Of a stretch of 46,110 nt of DNA, positions 1 through 9,600 are shown one piece after another. The notes beneath the pieces are model-generated. The model had not been told where the DNA came from. It saw only the letters and a list, made by a program, of their open reading frames with translations, and ran no database searches. The first letter of the stretch is position 1; every line of letters begins with the position of its first letter. Source of the stretch: Lachnospiraceae bacterium (GTDB lineage Bacteria > Bacillota > Clostridia > Lachnospirales > Lachnospiraceae); contig QXWW01000036.1 of assembly GCA_009911185.1 (NCBI GenBank), forward strand, positions 1-46,110, read 5' to 3'. Both the position numbers and the translations under genes were made by a program.

Positions 1-1420
1 CCAAGGGCTATACCCGTATAACTCGCAAGGTTGTGTACCTGCCAGGCTGGAAATGGATTCCTATCAGAAAGGAGCTTTCGCTCATGTCAAACAAAGTTTT
101 TTTTAACCCCGATGAATTATTCGTCTCTGTTGGTATTGATGTCGGCGCTGACTTCTCCTGGATGTCTATCGCACTTCCGAACCAACAGTTTGTAGGAAAA
201 CCTTATAAAATCCTACATAACAGCATGGATTCCCTTACAGCCGCTGTTTCCAAAATAAAAGAAGCAGAAGAGCTGTATTCTTTGGAAAGTCGCATTTTCC
301 TCGAATCCACGGGAATCTATCATTACCCACTCTTCTGCTTTCTTCGTGATAAGGGTTTTAACGCAGCCGTTATTAATCCTATCATCACTAAGAATAGCAC
401 AAACATGAACATAAGAAAAGTGCATAATGACCGGTTTGATTCCAGAAAAGCTGCTTTAATCGGTCTGAAACCAGATTTAAAGGTTTCACTCATGCCCTCT
501 GACCTTGCCCTGAACTGCCGCAATCTCTGCCGTGAATACTACGATTTAATGGACAACCGCAGCGCTTATGTGAACAAACTCCAGGGAGAACTGCGTATGG
601 CATTTCCACAGTATCTTGGCATTTTCTCTAAAGTTACAACAAACACATCGCTTACACTGCTGGAAACTTATACATCCCCATCTGCCTTTATAGAAGCAGG
701 CAAACAAGAGATGATTGACACCATCAGGTCAACGGCACGTTTTGGACTTACATATGCAAAGAACAAGCATAATGCCATTATCCGTGCTGCTAAGGAAGCG
801 CAGACATTTGGATACATGATTGACAGCAACATCAAACGCATCCGTCTATATATCAGTTTCATCCGCAAGTATGATGAAGAAATCAAGGGCATCCTTGATT
901 CCCTGCATGAGCTTGTTAATGCCAATGAGGGTACCGATTTTGTAAAACAAATACATCTGATCGAAACCTTTAAAGGCGCAGGGTTTCTCTCTGCCGTTTC
1001 CCTGATGGGGGAAATCGGGGATTTCTTTGCCTTTTCAAAGCCAAAACAGCTTTTTGCTTACTTTGGCCTTGATCCAGCGGTAAAACAGTCTGGCAAATTT
1101 GAAGGCACAAAAACCAAAATGTCCAAAAGAGGCTCTGCTATAGCCAGAAGGGTTATCCATACACTGACTTTACAAAGCATCGGCATATCCCGTACTGGAG
1201 AAGCCAAAAACCCAGTGCTTCGTGATTACTATCTAAAAAAGTGTGAATCAAAGCCAAAGCTGGTTGCAATGGGGGCTGTTTCCCATAAGGTCTGCAACAT
1301 AATATTTGCCATACTCAGGGATAACAAGCCTTTTAAAATCATCAAGCCCGAGGAACACATCAAACAATTCAATGCTGCTAAATGCGACATAGCTGCATAA
1401 AATACTGTCATTTCAACGGA
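1..1420 (+). mobile_element. IS110-family insertion sequence, left end outside the window
   Basis: The element is defined by its transposase. IS110-family elements normally lack clear terminal inverted repeats and keep a structured noncoding end that makes a bridge RNA. Only 83 bases precede the transposase start here, so the left noncoding end is probably cut off by the window. The bases just before the start can fold as a short hairpin (GAAAG-GAG-CTTTC, 67-79) that includes the ribosome binding site. The right boundary is not visible. The element lies tail to tail with the neighbouring ABC transporter gene. The extent given is approximate. Confidence 0.6.
84..1400 (+). CDS. IS110-family transposase (DEDD type)
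   Basis: A 438-aa transposase that would move the element by a RuvC-like DEDD nuclease domain combined with a C-terminal serine-containing domain. The N-terminal domain shows the first aspartate in VGIDVGADFSW, the glutamate in FLESTGIYHY, and the paired aspartates in VHNDRFDSRKA. The C-terminal Transposase_20 domain is recognised from FKGAGFLSAVSLMGEIGDF, QLFAYFGLDP and MSKRGSAIARR. I chose the ATG at 84 because AAAGGAG precedes it at a good distance. An upstream GTG at 33 in the same frame has no such site. The length is normal for the family and no stop or frameshift interrupts it, so it may be active. It faces the ABC gene that ends at 1533. Confidence 0.9.
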   Translation: MSNKVFFNPDELFVSVGIDVGADFSWMSIALPNQQFVGKPYKILHNSMDSLTAAVSKIKEAEELYSLESRIFLESTGIYHYPLFCFLRDKGFNAAVINPIITKNSTNMNIRKVHNDRFDSRKAALIGLKPDLKVSLMPSDLALNCRNLCREYYDLMDNRSAYVNKLQGELRMAFPQYLGIFSKVTTNTSLTLLETYTSPSAFIEAGKQEMIDTIRSTARFGLTYAKNKHNAIIRAAKEAQTFGYMIDSNIKRIRLYISFIRKYDEEIKGILDSLHELVNANEGTDFVKQIHLIETFKGAGFLSAVSLMGEIGDFFAFSKPKQLFAYFGLDPAVKQSGKFEGTKTKMSKRGSAIARRVIHTLTLQSIGISRTGEAKNPVLRDYYLKKCESKPKLVAMGAVSHKVCNIIFAILRDNKPFKIIKPEEHIKQFNAAKCDIAA

Positions 1421-1532
1421 ACAATATCTTTTTAAAAATGATATTTTCACCAAGGGACAAGTGCGCCCTTTTTTAAGCCAGCAATAAATATCAACTTTTT
1501 TCATTTTTGCTATTGACATTTATTAGCTGGAC

Positions 1533-2420
1533 TTACATATTGCCCGCAGGCGCAGAGGCATGGTTCATCAGGTACATATAGGCGTCCTCTACATCCGGCT
1601 GTCCGGGTTTCGCTCCCTTCAAAGGAGCTTCCTCTGCAATAATCTTGATGTTTGCCGTACTGCCATTGGTAAGAATCCCGGTAACCAGAAACTGTTCCTG
1701 TATCATGGGAAGCTCCATAGTGGATACCTCCATCGTATATACTTTTCCTTTTACTGCTTCCAGAAGCCGGGAAACCGTTCCCCGAAACAGAATCTCTCCC
1801 TGATTCAACACAGCGATATTTTCACAAGTGGCCTCAATGTCTCCCACGATATGGGTAGATAAGATTACAATCCTGTCTTTGGCAATCTCACAGAGAAGGT
1901 TTCTGAACCGCACCCGCTCCTCTGGATCCAGACCTGCCGTCGGTTCGTCTACCACGATAATTTTGGGGTCGTGGATAATTGCCTGGGCAATGCCGAGCCT
2001 GCGCCTCATACCGCCGGACATCGCCCTCACCTTGGTTTTGTGCTGTTCTGAAAGATTTACTTTTTCCAGCATTTTCGGCACCTTTTCCGCCCGTTCTCTC
2101 TTATTCAGACCTGACAGTACCGCAAGATAATCCAGCGCCTCATAGGCCCCCATATTTCCATACATGGAAAAATCCTGGGGCAGATAGCCGATAATCTGCC
2201 TAATTTCCCGGCACCGCTCCACTGGTATCCCGCACAGCCTTACCTGTCCTTCGCTCTTTTTCGTCAGCGTGGTAAGCACCTTCATCAGTGTAGTCTTCCC
2301 TGCGCCATTTGGTCCCAGCAACCCGAACATTCCCTGACTGATTTCCAGGTTCACATGTTTCAGCGCCCGTTTTTTTCCAAAATTCTTAGATAAATTCTCG
2401 ATCTCAATTCTGGTATCCAT
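1533..2420 (-). CDS. ABC transporter ATP-binding protein (CcmA/BcrA type)
   Basis: The cytoplasmic ATPase of an ABC-2 type exporter, 295 aa. Walker A is GPNGAGKTT near residue 40, the signature is SGGMRRRLG, and Walker B is IIVVDEPTAGLDP, followed by the H-loop STHIV. The C-terminal region after residue 215 is typical of drug or bacteriocin-resistance exporters and ends in a VEDAYMYL motif. The start is the second ATG, because GAGG lies nine bases before it while it almost touches the first ATG. It is the last gene of an operon with the reductase, the response regulator and the sensor kinase. A partner permease is expected downstream but is absent: an IS110 element occupies that place. It could serve antimicrobial-peptide resistance sensed by the kinase, but the substrate is not known. 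Confidence 0.9.
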   Translation of the reverse strand: MDTRIEIENLSKNFGKKRALKHVNLEISQGMFGLLGPNGAGKTTLMKVLTTLTKKSEGQVRLCGIPVERCREIRQIIGYLPQDFSMYGNMGAYEALDYLAVLSGLNKRERAEKVPKMLEKVNLSEQHKTKVRAMSGGMRRRLGIAQAIIHDPKIIVVDEPTAGLDPEERVRFRNLLCEIAKDRIVILSTHIVGDIEATCENIAVLNQGEILFRGTVSRLLEAVKGKVYTMEVSTMELPMIQEQFLVTGILTNGSTANIKIIAEEAPLKGAKPGQPDVEDAYMYLMNHASAPAGNM

Positions 2421-2504
2421 ACCGCACATCCTCTCTTTCTTGTCTGGAATGCTGCAGAATATACAGCCGTTCCTTACTCTGCATACAGTATAAAAAAAAT
2501 TTAT

Positions 2505-3746
2505 CTATGAATTTCCTACAAAACAAAAATCTTCTCTTCTGTTGTTTCCTCCCTCCCCTTCTGTCCCAACCGCCAAAACTGCCGCGCAGATCGCGCCTTG
2601 CTCCACACTGTTTTGTAAAGTAAGGCTTCCTCCATGATTTTCACATAGCATTCTGCTGATGGACAGACCGATTCCAAAATGATCTCCACTGTTTTCTTCT
2701 TCGCTAAAATAAGTGTCCATACCGCTGCGCAGCGCCCTGTCTGAGAATCCCGGACCGTCATCCCTGACAAAGACTGTCAATTCCGTTCCATGCAATACCA
2801 CTTGTACACAAATGTGCTTACAGGCATAACGCACTGCATTGCTCAGCAGATTTTCAAATACTTCTATCAGAAGATTTTTATCTACTAACAGCTTTTGTTC
2901 TACGACTTGCGTATGCAGAGTGATTACTTTCTCCGCATTCTGGGATATCCCTTCTATCACGCTTTCCATCTGCCCGATAAGCTCTGAAACCCGATGCCAG
3001 TTTCCTGAAATTTCCCATTTCTCAATTTTCTGAATCGTTGACATGGTAGCAGAAAACCGCAGCAGGCGTTCCTCTTGCTCATGTATCGCAGCCAGTTTAT
3101 CCAACAGCATTTCCTCGCTTACCTTGCCTTGCGGTATATATTTCTGCAAAAACTCTGTGTATCCCCGGATGACCGTCAGAGGAGTACGGATATCATGTGC
3201 AAAAGCCGCATTGATTTTCCGCTGTTCTTCCTGCTGCCTCCATTGATTCCTCTTTCCCTTTAACAATGCTTTTCGCATCTGCTCCATTTCCCTGCAGAGC
3301 AGACCCATTTCGTCCTGGCTGCTCCAGGCAACCTCATGCCCGTAATCTCCCAGATTAATATACTTGATCCCTTGTGCAACGGCATTAATCGCCGGCTTTA
3401 TTTTCTTTTCCAAAAAAAGCGTTCCCACAAGACAAAAACAAAGCAGGGAATACAGATAAAGACAATACTGTTCCAGAAAATTAGCCAGGTTCAGCAGCAA
3501 TTCTTCCCTGCCGCCAGCGCTCTCACAGACATACCATTTCACGGCGCCCGCCGAGTGCAGAATCATGGATTCCTGATAGCGTCTCGATATTACCTCAACC
3601 CATGCCTGACAGAGGTTTCTGGTAATCCAGCATAGAGTCAGAACACCCGCCATACCAATACAAAGATAGCACACCAGCGCTTTTACCAGAGATTTTTCCT
3701 TTAGTGAAATCCGAAGCTGTTCTATTTTTTCTTCTATCCAATCCAT
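2505..3746 (-). CDS. Two-component sensor histidine kinase
   Basis: A membrane kinase of 413 aa. Two transmembrane segments (about residues 21-43 and 92-112) flank a short extracytoplasmic loop of about 50 residues. A HAMP-like linker follows, then the HisKA domain with AFAHDIRTPLTVIRGY, where His184 is the predicted phosphorylation site. The HATPase domain has an N box (ENLLSNAVRYA), G1 (RDDGPGF) and G2 (HFGIGLS). The gene starts inside the end of the response regulator gene with a 13-base overlap, so translation is coupled. The two form a system that probably controls the ABC transporter next door. The short sensor loop suggests ligand sensing at or in the membrane, as seen for peptide-antibiotic sensors, but this is inference. 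Confidence 0.92.
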   Translation of the reverse strand: MDWIEEKIEQLRISLKEKSLVKALVCYLCIGMAGVLTLCWITRNLCQAWVEVISRRYQESMILHSAGAVKWYVCESAGGREELLLNLANFLEQYCLYLYSLLCFCLVGTLFLEKKIKPAINAVAQGIKYINLGDYGHEVAWSSQDEMGLLCREMEQMRKALLKGKRNQWRQQEEQRKINAAFAHDIRTPLTVIRGYTEFLQKYIPQGKVSEEMLLDKLAAIHEQEERLLRFSATMSTIQKIEKWEISGNWHRVSELIGQMESVIEGISQNAEKVITLHTQVVEQKLLVDKNLLIEVFENLLSNAVRYACKHICVQVVLHGTELTVFVRDDGPGFSDRALRSGMDTYFSEEENSGDHFGIGLSISRMLCENHGGSLTLQNSVEQGAICAAVLAVGTEGEGGNNRREDFCFVGNS

Positions 3747-4399
3747 TTATAACCCACACCCCAGACTGTCTCAATATGTTTCGCGTTCTTGTCAATTTTC
3801 TGGCGAATCCTCCTGATATGCTCTGCAATGATAGAAGCATCTCCTTCTCCGTCGTAACCGCGCACCCGCTCATATATATACTCCTTTTCAAATACCTGTC
3901 CGCTGTTTGTGATAAGCAGCTCCAAGATGGAAAATTCTGTGCGGGTCAGCCCCACATCCTTTCCCTCTGACAATACCTGGCGTCCGGAAAAATCCACGGT
4001 CAAATCTTTCGTTATATAGACATTGCTGTTTGAAGTTTTTCGCTCCTCCCGGCGCAGGTGGGCTTCCACCCGCGCCAGCAGTTCATCCATACCAAAAGGC
4101 TTGACAATATAATCGTCGCCGCCTGCCTTAAAGCCGCTGACCCGATCCTGCTCCTGTGTTCTGGCTGTGAGAAATAAAATAGGACAATCCACATAATCTC
4201 TGATTTTTTCACATACCGTATAACCGTCCATATCTGGCATATTTACATCCAGAATAATCAAATCCGGCTGGTATTTTAAACCTTCCATAGCTTCCATGCC
4301 ATTCTTTGCCGTATAGACCAGATAATGTTCCATCTCCAGAAATTCCTTTAGAAGGCTGCGGATTCCTGCCTCATCATCTGCTACAAGTATTTTCTTCAT
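3734..4399 (-). CDS. OmpR-family response regulator
   Basis: A DNA-binding response regulator of 221 aa, paired with the overlapping sensor kinase. The receiver domain (about residues 1-118) has the acidic pair Asp8/Asp9, phospho-acceptor Asp51 in LIILDVNMPDMDG, Thr78 and Lys100 (IVKPF). The C-terminal winged helix (about 128-221) contains LTRTEFSILELL, the recognition region IIAEHIRRIRQKI and the closing VWGVGYKW. A strong GGAAGGAG site precedes the ATG. It lies 18 bases after the aldo/keto reductase gene, so that reductase is probably in the same transcript. The likely target is the promoter of this operon or of the transporter, but no binding site was identified. Confidence 0.95.
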   Translation of the reverse strand: MKKILVADDEAGIRSLLKEFLEMEHYLVYTAKNGMEAMEGLKYQPDLIILDVNMPDMDGYTVCEKIRDYVDCPILFLTARTQEQDRVSGFKAGGDDYIVKPFGMDELLARVEAHLRREERKTSNSNVYITKDLTVDFSGRQVLSEGKDVGLTRTEFSILELLITNSGQVFEKEYIYERVRGYDGEGDASIIAEHIRRIRQKIDKNAKHIETVWGVGYKWIG

Positions 4400-4417
4400 A
4401 CAAGAACTCCTTCCGTC

Positions 4418-5569
4418 CTATTTCCCAAACAGTTCTTTCGCCTGTTTCATATTTTCCATAATGGATACCTCAAAAGGACACCGTTTCTCACAAGCGCCGC
4501 ACTGAACGCACTCTCCTGCATGGTGCTCCAGAACCTCGTAATGTTCCCGCACTGTTTCCGGCACTTCCTCCTGCACCCTGGCAAGATTTAAAAACTTGGT
4601 AACTGACGCCACATCAATTTTCTGCGGACAGGGAGCGCAATGGCTGCAGTACATACAATGCCCCCTCCAGCTTATTTTTGGAAATGCTGCAAACGCCAGC
4701 GCATAATCTCTGTCTGCGGCAGACGCGGTCTCATAGGAGAGGCTTTCCAAAAGCTGCTCTTTGGAATGCGCTCCCACAAGAACTGTCGCTATCCCCGGCC
4801 TGGTCAGTGCATAATGCAAACACTGCACCACTGTCAATGCTTTTCCTGCCGGAGACAATGAGGCGTCCAGCAAATCTCCGCCTCCAAATGCCTTCATTAC
4901 AGTGATTCCTACTCCCTTCCTCTGGCAAGTCTCATACAAGTTCTGCCTGTCGGCATCCATATTCACCAAAGGCTTTTCATAATTTTTTCCATTCCAGAGT
5001 TCCTCCACATCTTCTCCGGCCGGCTGCAAATCATAACAGGGATTTACGCTAAACATTAATACTTCAATCTTACCGCTTTCCACGGCTTTCAAAGCCACCT
5101 GCGGATTATGGCTGCTTAATCCGATATGACGAATTTTCCCCGCTTTCTTCAATTCCAATACATACTCCATAACAGGTCCCTTACAGACTGCTTCCCAATC
5201 TTCCATAGAATCCACATAATGTATCATTCCCACATCAATCTTATTCGTCTGCAGCTGTGACAGCAGCTCTTCAAATCCAGCCTTCACTTCTTCAATCTGC
5301 CGGCTTCTTTTATACTGTCCCTCTTTCCATATGGAACAGATATGGGCCTGAATGATGAATTTATCCCTTCTCCCCTGCAACGCGCTTCCAACAGCAGTGC
5401 GAACCTTTGGGTCAGAAGCATATAAGTCAAAATAATTGACCCCCGACTGCTCAGCGGCGTCTAAAAGAACCTTGGTATTGGCATAGTTATCTTCGGAAAA
5501 TCCTTCGCAGCCAATACTGATTTCACTTACTTTTAAGCCTGTATTTCCTAACTTCCTGTATTTCATCAT
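4418..5569 (-). CDS. Aldo/keto reductase fused to a 2[4Fe-4S] ferredoxin domain
   Basis: A 383-aa oxidoreductase. Residues 1-300 form an aldo/keto reductase barrel (LGNTGLKVSEISIG start, IRHIGLSSHNP, ITVMKAFGGGDLL). Residues 300-383 form a ferredoxin-like tail with CMYCSHCAPCP (305-314) and CVQCGACEKRCP (354-365), giving eight cysteines for two clusters. By eye-alignment the usual Asp-Tyr-Lys-His tetrad is incomplete. Asp48 and His117 (MIHYVD) are present, but the Tyr position appears to be Asp53 and the Lys position His76, so chemistry may differ from NADPH-dependent carbonyl reduction. The natural substrate is unknown. The first ATG has AAGGAAA upstream; a second ATG follows directly. It is the first gene of the operon with the two-component system and the ABC ATPase. 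Confidence 0.88.
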   Translation of the reverse strand: MMKYRKLGNTGLKVSEISIGCEGFSEDNYANTKVLLDAAEQSGVNYFDLYASDPKVRTAVGSALQGRRDKFIIQAHICSIWKEGQYKRSRQIEEVKAGFEELLSQLQTNKIDVGMIHYVDSMEDWEAVCKGPVMEYVLELKKAGKIRHIGLSSHNPQVALKAVESGKIEVLMFSVNPCYDLQPAGEDVEELWNGKNYEKPLVNMDADRQNLYETCQRKGVGITVMKAFGGGDLLDASLSPAGKALTVVQCLHYALTRPGIATVLVGAHSKEQLLESLSYETASAADRDYALAFAAFPKISWRGHCMYCSHCAPCPQKIDVASVTKFLNLARVQEEVPETVREHYEVLEHHAGECVQCGACEKRCPFEVSIMENMKQAKELFGK

Positions 5570-6079
5570 TCCGTTTTCCTTTCTCTGTATGATTTAAAAC
5601 CGCTCTTTTCAAATGTGTGCTCTTTCGGCTGGGAACAACAAAAACTTAATAACACTTGAAAAATCAGGACCTCTCATTATCATCCTATATTTGAAGTATC
5701 TGCAAAATACAGAAGATTTCTTATTTCATTGCCTTTCTGAATATTTCCATTTCCAACTATTCATCCATTAAGCCTTTGTGTTTCTCTCATATCTGGCGTA
5801 CATTTTGATAAGATACTTCTCATTCTCCCTGCTTTCTAACTTAATTTGTATCTTAGCATATATTAGTTTTATTTTCAATTTTCGCTCCTGTGCATTTTTA
5901 CACTTTCTTAACATGTTTTACTTTTTATACAACCATCGGTTTCATACATTTATCTCTTTTATTAACAATCGTAATTTTAGCTGCAGCATCAAAATCACTT
6001 CTCATTATTTCTTCTTATTCTGTGCTCCCTCTTCCTATACGCATAACCCAGACAAAAGGGTATGCTAATGAAAAAATTT
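5570..6079. other. AT-rich gene-free stretch
   Basis: About 500 bases between the reductase operon and the intron remnant. It is rich in T on the + strand and has only short ORFs with no domain signal. No tRNA, riboswitch or convincing promoter was seen. It may contain the reductase promoter near 5580-5620, and possibly decayed material left when the 3' part of the group II intron was lost. No intron domain V (a GAACCG...CGGTTC-like hairpin) was found here. Confidence 0.5.
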
Positions 6080-6575
6080 AACCGTGAAATGTCCATGTGT
6101 TCTTTCCTTTCCGTCTTGCTTGAAACGGCCACCCTTTCCCCGGTTGATTACGGTAGATGTTGTCTTTTCTGCAATCGAGACTCTGTTAAAACTTATTGAT
6201 TGTTCGCCCTTTGCTCCATTTCCATTACAGAAACTACTTCACTGCTCTGGGCTCGGCTGACTTCTCACAGTTCGTTGTTACCCGGCTAATGAAACCGCTG
6301 TGAGACCTCCACGTTTAAGGTGCGCTCTCTTTCCTCTCATATATCCGCCACATTTACTCGTACTTCCAGCAGCTTTTGGACTTCACTTCTTTTGCAGACT
6401 TATCCGTATTTCCGAGCCTTATATGTGATTTCTGTCCGTCGGACTAAGAGTTTGCTTACAGCTTCCTTCAGATTTCACCTCACGATGGACACCCTTGCTG
6501 TTCGGCTATACATTTCCTCGTTGCCCAGGTGTGTTCGGTACTTTCACCCGTTAGAGCGCGCCCTGGCGCGCAAAC
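6080..6575 (-). mobile_element. 5' remnant of a group IIC intron (domain I onward), maturase lost
   Basis: Read on the minus strand, this stretch matches the start of bacterial class C (IIC) introns such as the Oceanobacillus iheyensis intron. It shows a GTTTGCGCGCC-like 5' end, then GGGTGAAAGTACCGAAC, AGCAAGGGTGTCC, AATCTGAAGGAAGC, CACATATAAGGCT, TGGAGGTCT, GAGAAGTCAGC and CCGGGGAAAGG, in the order expected. It begins exactly after the T-run of a rho-independent terminator, which is the known target type for IIC introns. After about 480 bases an ATG at 6096 opens only a 33-codon frame with no reverse-transcriptase motif, and no domain V or VI follows. The copy is therefore truncated at its 3' side. 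The identification rests on motif recall, not a covariance search. Confidence 0.72.
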
Positions 6576-6607
6576 AAAAAACTGGAAACAGTGTAATCTG
6601 CTTCCAG
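6576..6607 (-). terminator. Rho-independent terminator of the GH110 gene
   Basis: On the minus strand CTGGAAGCAG and CTGTTTCCAG form a 10-base stem with one mismatch and a loop of ATTACA, followed by TTTTTTG. It sits 43 bases after the stop codon of the giant glycosidase gene. The intron remnant begins right at the end of its T-run. Confidence 0.85.
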
Positions 6608-6649
6608 CCTTCTGTAGTTTTGCAAAACATCAATTACAAACGCTTTTGC

Positions 6650-9600
6650 TTACTTTCTTGTTGTTACGGTTTTAACCTTTGACCATTTTGAAACATATTT
6701 TGCATTTTTCACTTTCTTATACGTTCTGACACGGACATAATATTTCTTTTTTGCTTTCAGTTTTTTAACGGCCAGCTTCGTTGTAGATGCCTTTTTAATG
6801 GTCTTTGTCTTGGTTGCTTTCTTCTTAAACTTCTTGTCCGTGGAATACTGCACTTCATAACCTGTTACAGAAGATTTGGACGCTTTCGCCCATTTTACGA
6901 TAAAGCCTTTCGATTTTGCCGTAATTTTTCCTTTAATAGAAGTTGCTTTGGGTACAATCTGGAATGTCTTTGTAACAGTTCCCATATAGTTTCCAATACC
7001 TGTAATGGTTGCTGACGCCTTTCCTACCTGAACATTATTCTTGTAATCTACTGTATAGTCAACTCCGGATACTAACGCTGTATTTCCAATTTTAACCGCT
7101 ACTTTCGGTCTTTGTTTCTTACCATTGTATGTACAAGTACTTGGACTTACAGTAACTTTTGCCGTCTTGGAAATATCAGTCCGCGTCACGCTTACTTCTT
7201 TTGCAGGTACCAGAATTTCAAAGGATACCGTATCCATTACCATATCGCTGCCTGCACCAAAGGCAATGGTCGCTGTCAGCGTCACCATTACCGGCATATC
7301 GCCCCTGGTAACCGTTGCCGTGCCGCCGTATACTTTGATTGCATCATGATTAGAGGTCCATGTAATTATACTTCCGCTTGCACCCTGCGTCGGCAAAACA
7401 AGGGTGTCTCCTATGCCAATCTCCGGCTTCACTAAAACTCCTTTATCGATTGCTACCGCTTGCTCAGCTGCTTCTTTCGCCTTCGTTTTCAAGTTTTTAA
7501 TTGCTGTCGTCAGCGCATCGGTCTTCTCCGCAATTTCTTCTTCTGTCGCCTCCTCGTCTGCCGCTGTCTGTCTTGCTTCTTCCAAAGCTGTCTGGAATAC
7601 GCTCCAGCTTGCTTCCGTATAGATTTCTTCTTCTATATACTTCTCCGCTTCCGCGATTGCCGCATTCAAACCTGTCTTGTCGGCAGGTTCTCCGCTCTCT
7701 CCTCCAAGCGCCGGAACTTTGATGGTAAAGGTCTTGGTATCGCTCACCATATCATTTCCCGTTCCTGATGTGATTGTCGCTGTCAGCGTTACCGTCACTG
7801 CCTTTTCACCGCGTGTTACGGTAGCCGTCGCCCCTTCGATACGAATTGCGTCATTATCGGATTCCCAGGTAATAGTACTTCCGTTTTCCCCTTCTGTTGG
7901 CAGGGTAAAGGTATCGTCCGTTCCAATCTCCGGTTTTCGCAGAGCCTCTTTATCGCCTGCCACTGCTTGTTCCGCATCTTCCCTGGCTTTGGTTTTCAGG
8001 TTTTCCATGGCCGCTGTCAGCGCATTCGTCTTCTCTGTAATCTCTTCTTCTGTCGCCTCCTCGTCTGCCGCTGTCTGTCTTGCTTCTTCCAGGGCCGTCT
8101 GGAATACGCTCCAGCTTTCCGCCGTATAGATATCTTCTTCTGTAATTTTTTCCGCTTCTGCAATCGCCGCATTCAAATCCGTCCTGTCAGCAGGCTCGTT
8201 GCCGCTTCCTCCAAGCGCCGGAACTTCAATGGTAAAGGTCTTGGTGTCGCTCGCCATATCATCTCCCGTTCCCGATGTGATTGTCGCTGTCAGCGTTACC
8301 GTCACTGCCTTTTCACCGCGTGTTACTACAGCCGTCGACCCCTCGATACGAATTGCATCATTGTCGGATTCCCAGGTAATGATACTTCCGCCTTCCCCTT
8401 CCGTTGGCAGGGTAAAAGTATCATCCGTCCCAATTTCTGGTTTCTGCAGCGCTTCTTTCGCCGCTGCTACTACTTGCTCGGCTGCTTCTTTTGCCTTGGT
8501 TTTCAGGTTTTCCATGGCTGTTGTCAGCGCATTCGTCTTTTCTGCAACCTCTTCCTCTGTCGCCTCCTCGTCCGCCGCTGTCTGCCTTGCTTCTTCCAGA
8601 GCTGTCTGCAATGCACTCCAACTTGCTTCTGTATAGATTTCTTCTTCTGTATACTTCTCTGCTTCTGCAATTGCCGCATTCAGCTCCGTCTTATCTGCTA
8701 TATCCCCGCTGCCTTCCGGAACCGTAACGGTAAAGGTTTTGGTATCGCTTACCATGTCTTCGCCTTCGCCTGAGGTGATGGTTGCTTTCAGTATTACTAT
8801 TATCGGCTTATTGCCGTGCTTCACAATGGCCGTCGCTCCATCTATGCGGATTGCATCGCTGCCGGATTCCCAGGTAATCGTGCTTCCGTTTACGCCCGCT
8901 GTTGGCAGGGTGACCGTCCTGTCCTCTCCAATCTCTGGAGCCTCCAGAGCTTCTTTGTCGGCCGCTACTGCCTGCTCGGCAGTTTCTTTGGCTTTGGTTT
9001 TCATATTTTCAATGGCTGCCTGTAATGCCTGTGCTTTTTCATCAATTGCATCCTGTTTCGCGTTTGCGTCGGCTGCCACTTCCTCTGCCCCGCTAAGCGC
9101 TGTCTGTAACGCACTCCAGCTTTCTGCCGTGTATTTTGATTCCGGCGTGTATGTTTTTGCTGTTTTAATGGCTTCATTCAGGTCGGTCTTATCTACAAGC
9201 TTTGTATAGAACACCCCGTTGCCGATACTTGCATGGTCATTACTATTATTCGCGCCCTTATCCGCATGAATCTTTATTTTTTTTGCGCCTTCCAGCGAAA
9301 TCTGAGCGAATGCCGCTTCCGTATCCCTCTTCAGTTCCGTGTCGCCGCTGGTCCACACAGGCTGCTCTGCATCATCCAGGTAGATGGAATACGTGATGGA
9401 GCCTTGTTCACCTGCTTCCCTGTCCAGGCCCATATACGCCGTAAATTCCGTAAAGCCCATCCCTTCGATGTTATAAACCACATCCATATCCGCATGGCCG
9501 CCGACGCCGCTTGCAAATACTTTTTCCTCCCCGTCTACCCATAATCTAATCGGGTTTCCTTCTACGCTCTTATTTAACTGCAGGCTTCCCCAGCCTGACG

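Noticed and set aside
5778-6068. 96-codon + strand frame rich in Phe, Ser and Leu
   Set aside because: Composition reflects a T-rich stretch; there is no ribosome site, and the frame looks hydrophobic only because of base bias.
7677-8773. Long + strand frames of 150 to 268 codons opposite the GH110 gene
   Set aside because: They are antisense shadows of the repeat region, repeat with the same period, and have no start signals.
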